Of a stretch of 64,000 nt of DNA, positions 34,555 through 47,184 are shown in pieces. The first letter of the stretch is position 1. Every line of letters begins with the position of its first letter. The DNA comes from Macrotrachela quadricornifera (lineage: Eukaryota; Rotifera; Eurotatoria; Philodinida; Philodinidae). The stretch is taken from contig JAJEKB010021932.1 in the NCBI GenBank assembly GCA_022393335.1, forward strand, positions 34,361-98,360. Direction: 5' to 3'. The notes beneath the pieces are model-generated. The model saw only the letters and a list, made by a program, of their open reading frames with translations. It searched no databases and was not told where the DNA came from. The position numbers and the translations under genes are program-made.

Positions 34555-36106
34555 ATAATGATAATTTGTTGATAACTTCATTTAGTTATATAGAATTGAA
34601 TTAAGATGAAAATGTGACTGATCAGATGTCGATTGATGTACAGACATGACAAATTGTTTTCGATAATGGTTAGGAATATTAATATCTTCATTTTACGATA
34701 TAAAAATATAGAAATCTTTGATTCTTAAAAAATAAATGAAAGGAAATAGTGAATCCATATTATTCAGCAAATGAAGATAAATACACGTAATGTTTTTGTT
34801 AACAATAGAATTTTAAGAAGCGTTAGTAATTTTCATTTTTTAGTGACCAAATTTTTATAATTAAATAGTTTTTTACATTTCTGAGTAGAGAAATGTTTTC
34901 TGCATCTAATGGTGCAAAAATTATTCAATTGGTTCACTAATTAAGAGAGTAATTAGCGGTATTTTTCGTCAATTTTCTAAGTGTCGGAAAAATATGTTTT
35001 TCAAAGAAAGAAGACCCAAAGATGAACTTTTTCAATCAGCATCTTCGTCAGTAAATCCTATAAAAGATCAACTAAAATGCATGTTATATATCACAGCCTT
35101 CTACAGTTTGTAGATCTTCGATCGGTAATCCGAATTTATTCTTGATAATCGAGAATTTAATGTAAACAACTTATCTGATATATCTATTTCACAAAACGAT
35201 CAAGTTAAAACCTTACAAAAAGTATATTAGGAAATTATGTACTATACAGTTCGATGCACCTTTATTTTATCTCTTCTTCTCAACGTCGAAAACCGTATTT
35301 CTCTATCGAAAGTTATTCAAGAAATACTTACGAGAAGTTTTTCAAAATTAGTAGCAATACAACCCGCATATATCATAAGAAAATAGATTTTATCAAGAAT
35401 TTATTATTATGATATTAATTAAAGTGTTATCAAATAATATAGAAAGATAGAGCTTATTTTTCTCTATCAAATTATACAGAAAGAAAGTCACTTAAAGCTT
35501 ATTATAAGATATTAAGATATTACTTTACGAACTTTTGGTATGCTCTAAGTTTATTATTCAACATACTTTTTGTAGAATAAAGATAAGACTTTGATCTATT
35601 GAATAATATTTTTTAAAAAGTTGAATATATGCTGTTTCTCTCTTATGAAATTTGTTATACAAAATATGTACTATAGTGTCTAAATAATTATTTTACATAT
35701 TGTATATCCAAAAAAAAAATTAGAATTGATATGTAAATCATCATCGAGATCAATAATTTCTTTCGATTCATTAGACCTCCGTTTAACATGATTGATGTTT
35801 CACTATTGTACATATTTTTTCGTTTCGTGCTTAATCGACCGATTTATGCTTTCTCTCGATATTACTGATGAGAAGGAGAAAAAAAAATATTATATCTTAC
35901 AAACATTTGCTTAGCCATTTGACGAGAATGACAAAATGAAACGGCCAGTAATAGGTACTAGATTAAACCTGAATCACATCCATTATATATTTTTCATACA
36001 TAATAACTATTCGATTTCTTTTTTAAATGACATTAACATATTGAATGGTAGACAAGTATAGTCGATTATTATTTTGTTTTAGACATTGTATATGAAAAAA
36101 TAATCT
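34555..36106. other. Intergenic; upstream region of the prolyl hydroxylase gene
   Basis: Very AT-rich, with no coding exon or repeat recognised. It should contain the promoter of the downstream gene, but no element can be identified with confidence. Confidence 0.5.
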
Positions 36107-39100
36107 ATGTTTCTTAAACCAATTTTTTGTCTTATTCTTATTAAAACAACTCTTATTCATGGAGATTTATTTACATCAACAACACATTTAACTGAATTAT
36201 TGAATACGGAAGTTGAATTAGTTGAAAAATTAGAAATTTATCTTGAAGAAGAATATGAACGATTGGATCATATAGCAAAGTAATTTGTTAGATAAATATT
36301 ATTTGATTAATCTATTCATTTTCCTTTTACGCTAAAGATTTGTTAATGTTATTAAAGATGAAATTCATCAAGCACAAGGACATGAAGAATATTATTTCGG
36401 TAATCCAATTAATTCATATTTACTTATTAAACATTTAACAGTTGAATGGAATGAAATTGAGGAAATATTACCTACAAGTATAATAATTTTAATATCTAGA
36501 ATTCATTTTTATTATCATTTTTGTTTTGTAGATTTCTCAAAAAATATTTCTGATAATTGGCTATTTCCTTCAATTGAAGATTATACTGGTAAATGAATAA
36601 ATTTTTTTTAAAGTTTTCTATATATGAAAAAAATATAGAATCTGCCGTTGGATTAATGCGTTTACAAGATACCTATAAATTAAATGCAAGTCAACTAGCT
36701 AATGGACAACTTAGTTCAACATATAAATCAAAAAAATTAAGTGGTTCGTTAAAGAAAAATATTGCTTGACTCATTTTATTAAAATTTATTTTATAGCATT
36801 GGAATGTTATGATTTGGGAAGTGTTGCATTGGAAAACAATGATTTTTATCATGCAAAACTATGGATGCAAGAAGCACTCGATCATTTTGAGGAGGAAACA
36901 CCTGAAAAATCAATTGATAAAACTTATATTTTAGATGATCTTTCTTATGCATCATTCAAAGTAAACAAAGATATACATGTTTCTTTCTTAATTAAATTAT
37001 TTTTTTTTATTCAGCAAGGACATTTTGAAGATGCATTAGATATGGCTGAAGAAATTCTTGCTATTGGTATGTAAATAATAAAACATTTCCTTTTTTGTTT
37101 TTAAATGAAAATTTTTATTTTATTGTTTTAGATCCAAATCATATTTCAGCAAAATCAAATAAAATATATTATGAAAAAGCTATTAAAAAGCGAAGATTAA
37201 TTGAACAACTACAAAAAAATTATTTAGATACAAATGATTCAATAGATTTGACATTAATTCCAACATTAAAAAAAGATAACAATTATATAATAACTGATCA
37301 ACACTTAAGCAATGATCCAATCGTACTTGAAGCATATAAAGAACTTTGTCGACAAAATAGATCTCGAGTAAAAGTCAAAAATAGAATAAAGAATATTTAT
37401 GATTTTATTTTTGTTTTATTAGTTAAGTGAAAAACGTCGATCGAAATTATTTTGTCGTTATCGTCATAATAACCATCCATATCTTATTTTACAACCAATT
37501 AAAGAAGAACAATTATCAGATCAACCAGATCTTTTTCTTTTTCACGACATTATCAATGATAAAGATATTCAAGAAATAAAATCACTTGCTATACCCAAGG
37601 TATATATTCATCACACAGATACAAAGACAGAAAATTGAAATTATATTATAGTTGTAATCAGGCACGTAGCCAGAAATTTTCTGAGGGGAGGGCTGGACAT
37701 GGCCAAAAAAAAGTTTTCTGCTAGGCGAAAATAATGTACCTGTACCCCCCTCCAAGGAATTTTTCTCCTGAGGGGGGGGGCTAAAGCCCCCTCAGCCACC
37801 CCCTTCCCTACGGCCCTGGTTGTAATATGTAGTTATTCATGAGTTTGTTACTAATACTTTCGAACCAACTAATTATAGAATTAGTAAGAGATACTGATAC
37901 GATAAAGATGCAGAACGACTCATAAGTCTTATGACTCTCTCAAAAAGAATTATTCGCTCTTCCAACAATAAATTTAAAAATGTCCAAACTTTGATACCTA
38001 ATTTTTTTTATGACAAGACAAGTATTATCTTGAATTTTCATATTTCTTTTCCTAGAAATAATAAAGATATAAAGGTTAACATTTTGAAAAGTTTGTTTTT
38101 TCAATGAAAAGATTGCTGGGAGTAGAGGTATGATAGTTTAGAGTAATATTTGTTTTGTTATAAAAAATTGCATAAAAAAGTTTTAAGTATTTTTTAATTT
38201 GTTATAAGAAAGAACGAGCAATTCGTTGAAGTATATATGCAATTAGTTGTTAACATGGCTAGTCAACTATACATTGTGTTTGATTTTCTTTTATCTTTAG
38301 TCGAATATCTGTTTCTTTTTTTAGAAACAAATGAGATCATATGACATTGAATGTTGGAAATAGAAATACATATATCAGATAAAACTAAAAAGAAAAACAG
38401 TTGATTTTAAGAATAAAATTTTCTTAAAATCTTTTGTTTCTTTTTTCATAACATTATGTTAATAAACTGTGAGAAGAGATACGATAATTTTGAAAGTTTT
38501 ATTAACTTATCTTTTCAAAGAGTTTTTTAGTACAATTCATTAGTAACTTTTTCCTTTTGAAATGTGATAATCTTCATTGAGAGATTAAAGTTTAATTCTA
38601 TCTTTGAGTTACTGTTTGTTTCTAAAAACTCTGCTTCTTGTTAAACATATAATTACTATTGATCATCTATTTTTTAGACTTAGTTTTTTCTCTTCGATTT
38701 CATTATATTTTGTTGTCTTTGCTAGAGAATTTGTTGATATTGAAAACTATGTTAACGTGTTATTAATTCATATATTACATTGAAAAATATCACTCTATAG
38801 TTCGTCATGCAATGTGAATATTTTAATAATGGAAGAGAATAGACAGTTAAATTTTTAACTAGTTATACAATTATAAGGACTTTATCTATGGTAAAAACTA
38901 AGTGAAAACGGATAAGTTGTTTAAAGCTGATTCGTGAAGACCTTTTTTTACGTGTTATTCGATACAAAAATGTGCACATGTCTGTCAAAGAACATTGCAA
39001 ATAGGTAGATGTAGCGAAAGAAAGGCAGAAGTGAGACAAATATATATTTTGATAGAATATTTCAGTCCATGAAATGAATTACTTGTTATGTTATTTTTCC

Positions 39101-40492
39101 TTTTTTCGATAATTAGAAAATTTCGATTGCTTATCATATTTTACTAAAACTAAGATCTTCCATCATGTAGCTCTTAAAACTCAGCGATGATATGAACTAA
39201 AGAGTTGGAATTTAGTACAGATGCAGAATACTAAGTGAAACGTAACATATAAAAATTTTGGAAATCAATCAATAGAAGGAAAGATTATTAGGAGAATCGA
39301 AATGAAATCTCAATCACACAAGAAATTTACAATTAATTTATATATGTTTTCTTTGTTTTGATCGTATATAATATATAATTAATTGAATATATGTCTTTCT
39401 GATTATGATTATAGCTAAACAGGTCTTTAGTTGGTAATCCTGAAATAGAAATTGTACGGGCTACCAATTCTAGAGTGAGCAAAAGGTACAAGAAGAGAAA
39501 ATGTTGTTTCTAATTGCTATTTGTACGAATGTTAATTAGCCATTAATCTCAAAAATGAATATAAAAAGTCTTTACCTTGTAACTAATTGAATCAGCTAAT
39601 CATATTCAAGTTTATTTACTGCATGTTATGTATTGTTTTCTTGCATGTATTAATTGAAGATTTCGATATATTTGCTAATTGGTTGTCTAAATATTTGAAA
39701 CTTTAGTGCTTGGTTAAAAAATAAAGACTTACCAGCTGTAGCTCGTTTATCTCGTTTAATTAAAGCTGTGACAAGTTTGAGTATGGCCACAGCTGAAATT
39801 CTTCAAGTATGTAAACAATATTTTTATAGATATATAACATATACTTATTAAATAATTAGATTGCAAATTATGGTGTCGGCGGTCATTTTGAACCACATTA
39901 TGATTTTTTCGATGTAAGTTATTATATACGAGAATTTTCGTGAAAAACAATTTTAAATTTAGTACTTAAAAGCAAAAGCGCCTCCAAATCTTAAATACGG
40001 TGAGTTAAATATTATTTATTGAAATTTATTTTAGAAAAATTTTATTTTCTTAGGAAATCGTATTGCAACTTGGTTGACTTACGTAAGTCAAATATTATTA
40101 AATTAACGTAAAACTAAATAAAATTTATCTAGTTAAGTGATGTAGAACAAGGTGGTGCAACTGTTTTTCCTATAAGTGGTGGTGTTTCAAAACCTAAAAA
40201 AGGAAGTGCTGCATTTTGGTATAATCTTCATGCATCAGGCGAAGGTTTTTATATACTAAACTTTTCCTTTTTTTTTCTCTGTTATGTATTGATTTAATTT
40301 AGGAGATGAGCGAACTCTACATGCAGGTAACTTTTCTTTTTTATTTTGCTTTTAATAATAGTTTAGTTCTTTTTTTTTTACTTTGTTGTAGGTTGTCCTG
40401 TATTAGTGGGTAATAAATGGATTGCAAATAAATGGATTCATGAAAGGGGTCAAGAATTTCGTCGACCATGTTTACTTGATCCAATGGAATAA
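36107..40492 (+). CDS. P4HA: Prolyl 4-hydroxylase alpha subunit (collagen type)
   Basis: Sixteen exons with GT-AG introns and consistent phases: 36107-36279, 36338-36477, 36532-36588, 36639-36743, 36796-36960, 37015-37066, 37132-37377, 37433-37599, 39415-39485, 39707-39806, 39860-39913, 39963-39999, 40054-40082, 40133-40244, 40313-40326, 40392-40492. They total 1623 nt (540 aa), close to the family's roughly 535. A signal peptide (MFLKPIFCLILIKTTLIHG) precedes the P4Ha N-terminal helical domain (TSTTHLTELLNTEVELVEKL). A TPR-like peptide-binding region follows (LGSVALENNDFYHAKLWMQEA). The C-terminal 2-oxoglutarate/Fe(II) dioxygenase has NYGVGGHFEPHYDFF (iron ligands His and Asp in HYD), GGATVFP, and LHAGCPVLVGNKW with the distal His and the 2-oxoglutarate-binding Lys. 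It hydroxylates proline in collagen-like X-Pro-Gly repeats in the ER, normally with protein disulfide isomerase. No break was found. Most introns are 50-60 bp; intron 8 is about 1.8 kb and holds a MITE. Confidence 0.95.
37651..37826. mobile_element. 160-bp hAT-type MITE in the P4HA intron
   Basis: The element 37659-37818 is flanked by the 8-bp duplication GTTGTAAT (37651-37658 and 37819-37826). Ends are CAGGCACGTAG and the complement of CAGGGCCGTAG, typical hAT CA(G)G termini. It is GC-rich with G and C homopolymers (GGGGGGGGGCTAAAGCCCC) in contrast to the AT-rich intron. It is non-coding. Confidence 0.9.
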
Positions 40493-41687
40493 AAATAAAA
40501 CATATATATATATATATATATGTTAAATTTCTTATTATCTATTTAAACATATTAACATTTTATTTTCATAAGAGGATTTTTCCAATCTTAGTATATATTT
40601 CTAGACATGAACTGTCTGTCTAATAAAATGATACGACAAGTTTAAGGATTTGTCCTATCTAATATAATATCTAACATTAAAAAGATTCAATATTGCGTTT
40701 TTTTCTTATTTATATCATTTGTTTTAATAAAATAAAAGAATTTTCTTTGTTTGTCTTCAATTCAATTGTGAAAAGTTTATAAAAGTTATCTCTTGTAACT
40801 CTTGCTAATTCAGATACATATAACATTTAACACTGGTATAAATTGATTTCATAGAAATAAGTAATGTAAAACTTGTCTTACATGGTATATATTAAGCAGT
40901 ACAGTGAGAGCCGAAAAAAGCATGATCATTTTTATCTCTTACATATACAAATTATGATGATATTCAAAAAAAATTTTAATATCAGATTTTGTAGAGCTTT
41001 TATCGCATAACATTATGATAAGAGAAACTTTTGGAGTTTTATAGAGTAACAATGATGTTATAGCTAAAATATTAAGCACTATAAAATAGTTTAAAATCCA
41101 AATATTCATTACTTATGTTAACACAAAAATCATCCAACTTTGCACAATGTCATAAACGTCACTTACACACATCCACTTTGCACACTCATAGAAAGAATGA
41201 ACCATTAATGAACACCAAAAAATAACTTCCGTTCAAATTAACCACAAAATGTCTCTTATTGTTCATACAAACATTCATAAAATTCTATAATCTACATTTC
41301 GATACGAATAAATGCCATATCCAAAAATACTTCTTCCGAAAACTTCTATTTGCAAACATGTAAGATATGTCCAATATATCTATATATACTTACTAATCCT
41401 GAAAAGAATGGGTCAAACGAAGGTAGATAATCATAAAAATATTTAATAATATTCATTTGAATTATATAAACTACTTAATAGATGTATATCGAACTTTGTA
41501 ACAGTATCATAAAGGTAGAATCCAACCTCTAATATAATATTTTAAGTACTTTTTTATCTATACAAAAAAGATCCAGTATTTTTTTTTGAATGTTATGATT
41601 TAAGCAAAAAGATTTGAATTGATTATACGCGTAAAGTTGTTAGGTCCTTTTTCTCACATTGGCACACGTAAAAAATACCTCTCCCTT
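40493..41687. other. Intergenic between convergent genes
   Basis: A (TA)n run lies at 40501-40521 just after the P4HA stop, and AATAAA-like signals are plentiful. No other feature seen. Confidence 0.55.
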
Positions 41688-42964
41688 TCACAGTCGAGGT
41701 TTACGTGAGCCGAAACCACGAATATTAGTTTTAAGTAGATGTTTGCACTTTTCACTCGTATTTTTCTTTCGTTTGTATCCAATGGTTCTATTGTTGGCCG
41801 GTCTGTATCCTTGCACAGTAATAAATTTCATATGAATTTTCGCTTCAACGCATTGGTTGTACATAACTTGAGTAATATTTCGTAAAGATAAAATTTCCTT
41901 TTCTATTCTTTTGTGACCAAAGGTAGAAATTTGATGTTTAAATTTAGTAAGAAAATGATCATATAAAATTTGATCCACATTGCTGTAAATGCGTATTTTA
42001 TGCTTTATTTCAGTTGACAGATTGCATGAGTCATTCACATCTCGTGCATTATGTTTAAAGACTATTACATTGTCCAAAGGCCAGGAAAGTAAGTGTTGTA
42101 ATAGAATCAAAGACTCTTCCATGTGCTCGACTATCATTACCAAATGGAACTGTGAGTCAATATCTTTTATGAATTTTGCGATTACTTCCGGTTTATTAGA
42201 ATTTCGTGGTTTAAAACCCAAATCAAAAGCCATTCGATTGAATACATATTCCTTATCAGATTCTCCCATTATCGAAGCATTAGTTTTTGGAATATCTGGC
42301 AACTTCTTTATATAATTCACCATCGACTCAGTGCACGACTTTGCATTAGGATCTTGCTCTAAATTCCAATAACAAAAGGCAGATTCCAATGAGCAGACAG
42401 GATCTCGTAGGATAGTAATGAAAACCGTATCATTAGGCATGGTAAGCTTCATTTCATTATAATTATATCTAGCATGATGAGTAAAAATATTGTATGGTCT
42501 GGAATCCAAAGATTTGTTTTTCGTTAAAGACGATGAATTCTCATACAACATTGAGCGATCGAAAGGTTCGAAATAACTAAAAAGACTACCATTTTTTGGC
42601 AATGCAAACGTAAGATTATGTTCATGTCCATAGCGCAGAAAAATGTTTTGTATTGTTGACGAGCCTGTCTTATGTGTTTTCAAAAATAATATGTTTTTCT
42701 TCGGTTGACAATATGGTGTTGACAAAGAGTTCACTTGCTTTACAGATTCACTACTCAAATTTTCTTCATTTAATATAATATTTGGTGCAGAAATATTCGT
42801 ACTATGAAATAAAGAAGAAAAACTTAATTAGTTCGAATGTAGCAGACATCGATAACCCACCGCTTGTAGACTGCCACAATAAAAAATACCATAATATAAA
42901 ATATAAATGTGTTGAAAGTGCACCATTTGCTACGTGTCGCGCCGTTTCGGAACTTGAATTTCAT
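41688..42964 (-). CDS. Galactose 3-O-sulfotransferase-like (Gal3ST / cerebroside sulfotransferase family)
   Basis: Two exons: 42964-42861 and 42801-41688, with a 59-bp GT-AG intron; 405 aa in total. Exon 1 supplies a short basic cytoplasmic tail (MKFKFRNGATRSKW) and one membrane span (FIFYIMVFFIVAVY), the type II topology expected of Golgi sulfotransferases. Exon 2 has the 5'-phosphosulfate loop KTHKTGSST early in the catalytic domain and the 3'-phosphate-binding block ITILRDPVCSLESAF, matching the Gal3ST family (PF06990). Using PAPS, the enzyme would transfer sulfate to galactose on glycolipids or glycans. Several N-X-S/T sites are present. It is convergent with the P4HA gene. No break seen; the exact acceptor substrate cannot be told from sequence. 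Confidence 0.9.
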
Positions 42965-45799
42965 CGTAATTCAATGACGTTTAGACTAAGTGAAACCAAC
43001 AAGATTTAATTAATAATTAGCTTTTTCAAGAGTTTAAGAAAGAGTTTGGCATAAGATTTTCTATGGAATCGATCGATCCTAAAATTTTGATTATCAATTT
43101 GATTATCTCAAAACAATACGTTCTTATTAAAAATCTTTAAATCTAAAATATTAGCTCTTTCACGTTTACCAGTGACTAATATTGAAATATACGAATGATA
43201 TTGGTTTTTTAGTATGTTCTAAGGGTTTTGTTCTTCTGTTTAATTACACTGCATTATGTTATTACAAAAAACATTTTCTTAAAATATGATTTCAAAATAT
43301 TAAAATTTTGGTAACACAAACTAATCAACAGTATACAAATGTAATAAGATGATAATTCTTAATATCTATCCTGACTCATAAACAAGCTACTGTATAATTT
43401 ATATTCACTCGAGTTATACAAAATATTACAGATGCATAATCAACATTTAATCAAATTCAAAATCATATTTTTCATCATGCTAACGAGCTTTGATATGAAA
43501 AGATATAATTTTGAAAAATGTAGACTTAACAAAAAATGGTACAATGGTAATAATTACCCTTAAAGTAATGCGTAAGAACAATCGAGATCGAAGAGTAATG
43601 AATGATTGTATGACCTATGAATACAGATGAAACCAAATTACTAAATGAAAATATGGAGACTACACGTTTTTATCTTTCTTATGCTGTAGTGATTATTCAT
43701 GCATATATTGCTTTTCTTTCACTCTATTGAAAGAAAGAGCAAGCAACGTCTATAGAAAATTTTTCTTATAGAGAACTTAATACATATTATGTATAATCAA
43801 TGAATAAGATAGGAGAAAAAAATTTCATCGAGTTAATATCAAAATAAAAATTAGCTTGATGATTCTCTTATATATGAATATTTTTCATTTGCATCTTCTT
43901 TATTCTTGATTAAAACAAAAACGGTCAAAATATTTTTAAAATGATCATATTTCTTTTATTATTTGAAACAAATTTATCAAACAACTTTTTATTTATTATA
44001 GGTTTTTTCAATAAGATTATATTTGTAATATCAATTCAAATGTAAAAAGTATTCAAAATAAATCAAATACTAAGTAAAAATAACAATCTACAAATGAATA
44101 TATATTTTCTTTGTTACATCGTTCGTACTCAAAATAATACTTAGAATAAAATGCATATTTAAGACTCGAATTTGCATTATTAGATTCTTTCTTTTTTTCT
44201 ATGAAAAGATGAATTAGTTCAAAATTAAAGAAGAATCTTAGAAGTATTGAATCGACTTAAGTTTGAAAATAACAGAATATAATTTTATCGATTTCTTAAA
44301 AAAAATATTCTATTCATCATATGATCAAAATTGACAATGCTTTCTCACATTTCTTCAAAAACATCAACGAAGTGATTAGTCAATATTATCAGTTTTTCTT
44401 TTTGAATATTAATCGTCAATCACTGAAAAAAATAATCAAATAAAAGCAAAGTATACGAACACAAAAAAGTCTTCTAAAAAGAAATCATTTTGTATTGTAT
44501 TATCAAGAAAAAAACTTTCATCGTCCATCATTCTCTACTGTTGAGTATAATAACATGCCGTTTGATATTAACCATTCCACTTACATTATAACTAACAGAG
44601 CAGAAACTGGTAAAAGTAGTTTTCATTTATTTTCTTAAATTTTAATGAAGTGAGTATCAAATAATTGTTATAAAATAAATTCATATAAGAATCGCTATAG
44701 AAGAAAATATTTGAAGGCTTTATGAGATTAAAAAGATCTTTACAGTTCAAAAGTTCTTTTCAATTTTTTAAAATTCTGGCATTCATTTATAATGCGACAG
44801 ATAGAGATATCACATATGATTTATTATTTTTGAAATTCTTTATATCTTATCTTGTACTTTTCATATTCATAGAATAATCTAAAAACGATTTTATATTTAA
44901 AAAAAAAACAAAAGTGCTTTGTTTATTTTTTAATTTATCCAGGTCCGAAAATTCGATAGGATTTAATTGATTTTGAAAAACTAATAAAAACTTGATGGTT
45001 TCCAACAAGAATTCGATTGCCAAAGTAATTCTGTTGGATAGCCATCTATAAAATCATCATTTCACATATTAAATATTTATAGTTCTATGTCACATAATTT
45101 CTTTGTTTTCATTCTATAGTAATTACTATGACAACAGCAAATACTACTACTAGAGTAAGAAATTTAATATTTGAGCAAGGATGATTTCACATATATGCAA
45201 AGAAAAATTTATGTTTCAATAATAAACAATTACTGTGTGACCAAAACCTATTTGGCTTTAGATGATCTGTCTCGGTTTTTTTTGTAGTAATTACTATATT
45301 TTTTACCTCTAATAAAGCTTTGAAATACTTTAGGCATGTGTTAAATAAGTTGAATCTGTGCTCGTCACATTGTTTTATTTATTTAGCTGTTAGCGTTGTT
45401 TCATCATTAGAAGAGACATAATACTGTGTTAAATTATCATTTGAAACTATGAAAATTTCTTTAATTAATTCATTCAAATTGTATTCATGCATCCACTATA
45501 ATAACGTAATTCACAGATAGCATTCAAACTTCTTCGAATTGGCATGAGCAGGATTTTGTTATTTGGACGATTCTTTGACTATTGAAAACCCAACAACTGT
45601 GAAATTACTGGTGATTCAAAATAATTATTTATCATTCGAATTTATTATTATTCATTTAGAATTATTATTGTTAAATCAATATAATACTGCTCGATTGAAT
45701 TGTTTATTGCTAAATTTCAATTTTGCTCATCTAAATTATTTTATTGTCACTTAAAGTGTTTGAATGCTCCATTAAATATAATTTATTCTTCTTATATGA
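42965..45799. other. Intergenic, no gene seen
   Basis: Long AT-rich stretch (short open frames only, near 45563-45933). No splice-consistent exon series, RNA gene or repeat was recognised. Confidence 0.5.
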
Positions 45800-46330
45800 C
45801 AAGCAGTCCGGTGATGTATTTTTCAAAACAATGTTTCATATTTACATCAGGTCATATGTCAATTAAAACTGTCTTAATTTTGTTTGTGCATGAAGATAAT
45901 GAAAGAGAGAAAGAAAGCGTAAATGGTAATTAAGAATAATACAGAAGGAACGTACAGGTGAATCAAGGTAAGATATCATCTTCAATACAATGATCATCAA
46001 TAAAGAGATGATTCAATTCTTAATAAAAGCATTCTTATGATATTTTTCGAAACAAAATTTCGTATTCACATTAGACCATGCGTCAATCAAAATTTCATTA
46101 ATTTTGTTTATGCATGAAGATAATGAAAGAGAGAACGAAAGAATGAATGATTCTCAAGAATAATACAGAAACAAGGTACCTGAATACAAAGGTCGTTAAC
46201 GGAGCGATGATTCTGTTCAAATCACCTAGATCTACATGATGTTTTTCAAAATGACATTTAAGACACACATATTAAAATATAGGTCAACTAAAAGTTCGTT
46301 AGTTCTTTGTTCAGTAAAGTGAAGACAAAA
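45800..46330 (+). repeat. Degenerate tandem repeat of about 205-225 bp
   Basis: GATGTATTTTTCAAAACA near 45813 recurs as GATATTTTTCGAAACA near 46037 and GATGTTTTTCAAAATG near 46240. Between the first two copies TTAATTTTGTTTGTGCATGA and GATAATGAAAGAGAGAA also recur in order. Confidence 0.65.
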
Positions 46331-46499
46331 TATATATAAAAAGTACTCCATTTTTATAAAACTTTTTCATAGTTAGCGCTACCAACAAACCATCGACATA
46401 TTAATTGAAAAATGATAACTTAAAATAAAGTAACAAACGAAAAAATAACATGAAAACAACTACAAAATCCATAAAATGTCACAAAGAATAAAAAATAAA

Positions 46500-47184
46500 G
46501 AATAAAAATACGAAGAAGAAATATTACTTCAATTGAATTTCAGTGTTACAACAGTCTATATTGCGGAAGCAAAATATAAATGAAAAAATACTTGATGCTG
46601 AATTTATTTGTGTGGATGATCTGAAATATTTGAAGAAAAATTAAATGAAACGTAATTGATTTGTGTTACAGGTATTTGTGAAGGTCATTTAAAAAACATT
46701 AGAAAAAAAAATTATTAGTTGCTTTTGATTTTTTTTGTAAAGTTATTGTAAACTATAATGGGAGAAAATGTAAAAAGAAAATAACTAATTTTTGTTAGAA
46801 TTTATTCCGAAGTGACTTAAAATAAATAAATGAAAATTAAATTGTGTTTGATTATCAACATCATTTTAAATAAAGAAATAAAAGGTAAATAAAAAAATAA
46901 TAACTTGTGTGGAATTCATTTGTCAAATTAATTTAAAAGAAAAGAAAAAAAACAAACAAAAAATTACTAATTTTTGTTGAATTCCTAGATTAAGAATACG
47001 TAAAGTAAAACGAAAATATATAAATAAAAAATTATAATTACTGTTGAATTTCTTTATGAAGACAAAACATGATGAAAGAAGAAAAAATAAACAAAACATA
47101 ACTAATTTTCATTGTATTCATTTGTCGGCATTATTTAAAATACAGAAACAAAATATAATTAAAGCATAATCATTGCATTTGAAT
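46500..47184 (+). repeat. AT-rich ~100-bp degenerate tandem repeat (left part, split by hAT)
   Basis: Units carry a 'TTGAATTTnTTTGTGAAGAnnATTTAAAATnAAGAAA..AAAATA' theme. Similar units resume at 50683-51000 on the other side of the hAT element, which therefore inserted into the array. Confidence 0.55.

Noticed and set aside
30640..34565. Target duplication for the 3.9-kb TIR element
   Set aside because: Flanks (AAATGTTG on the left, ATAATGAT on the right) do not match at any length I tried, so none is claimed.
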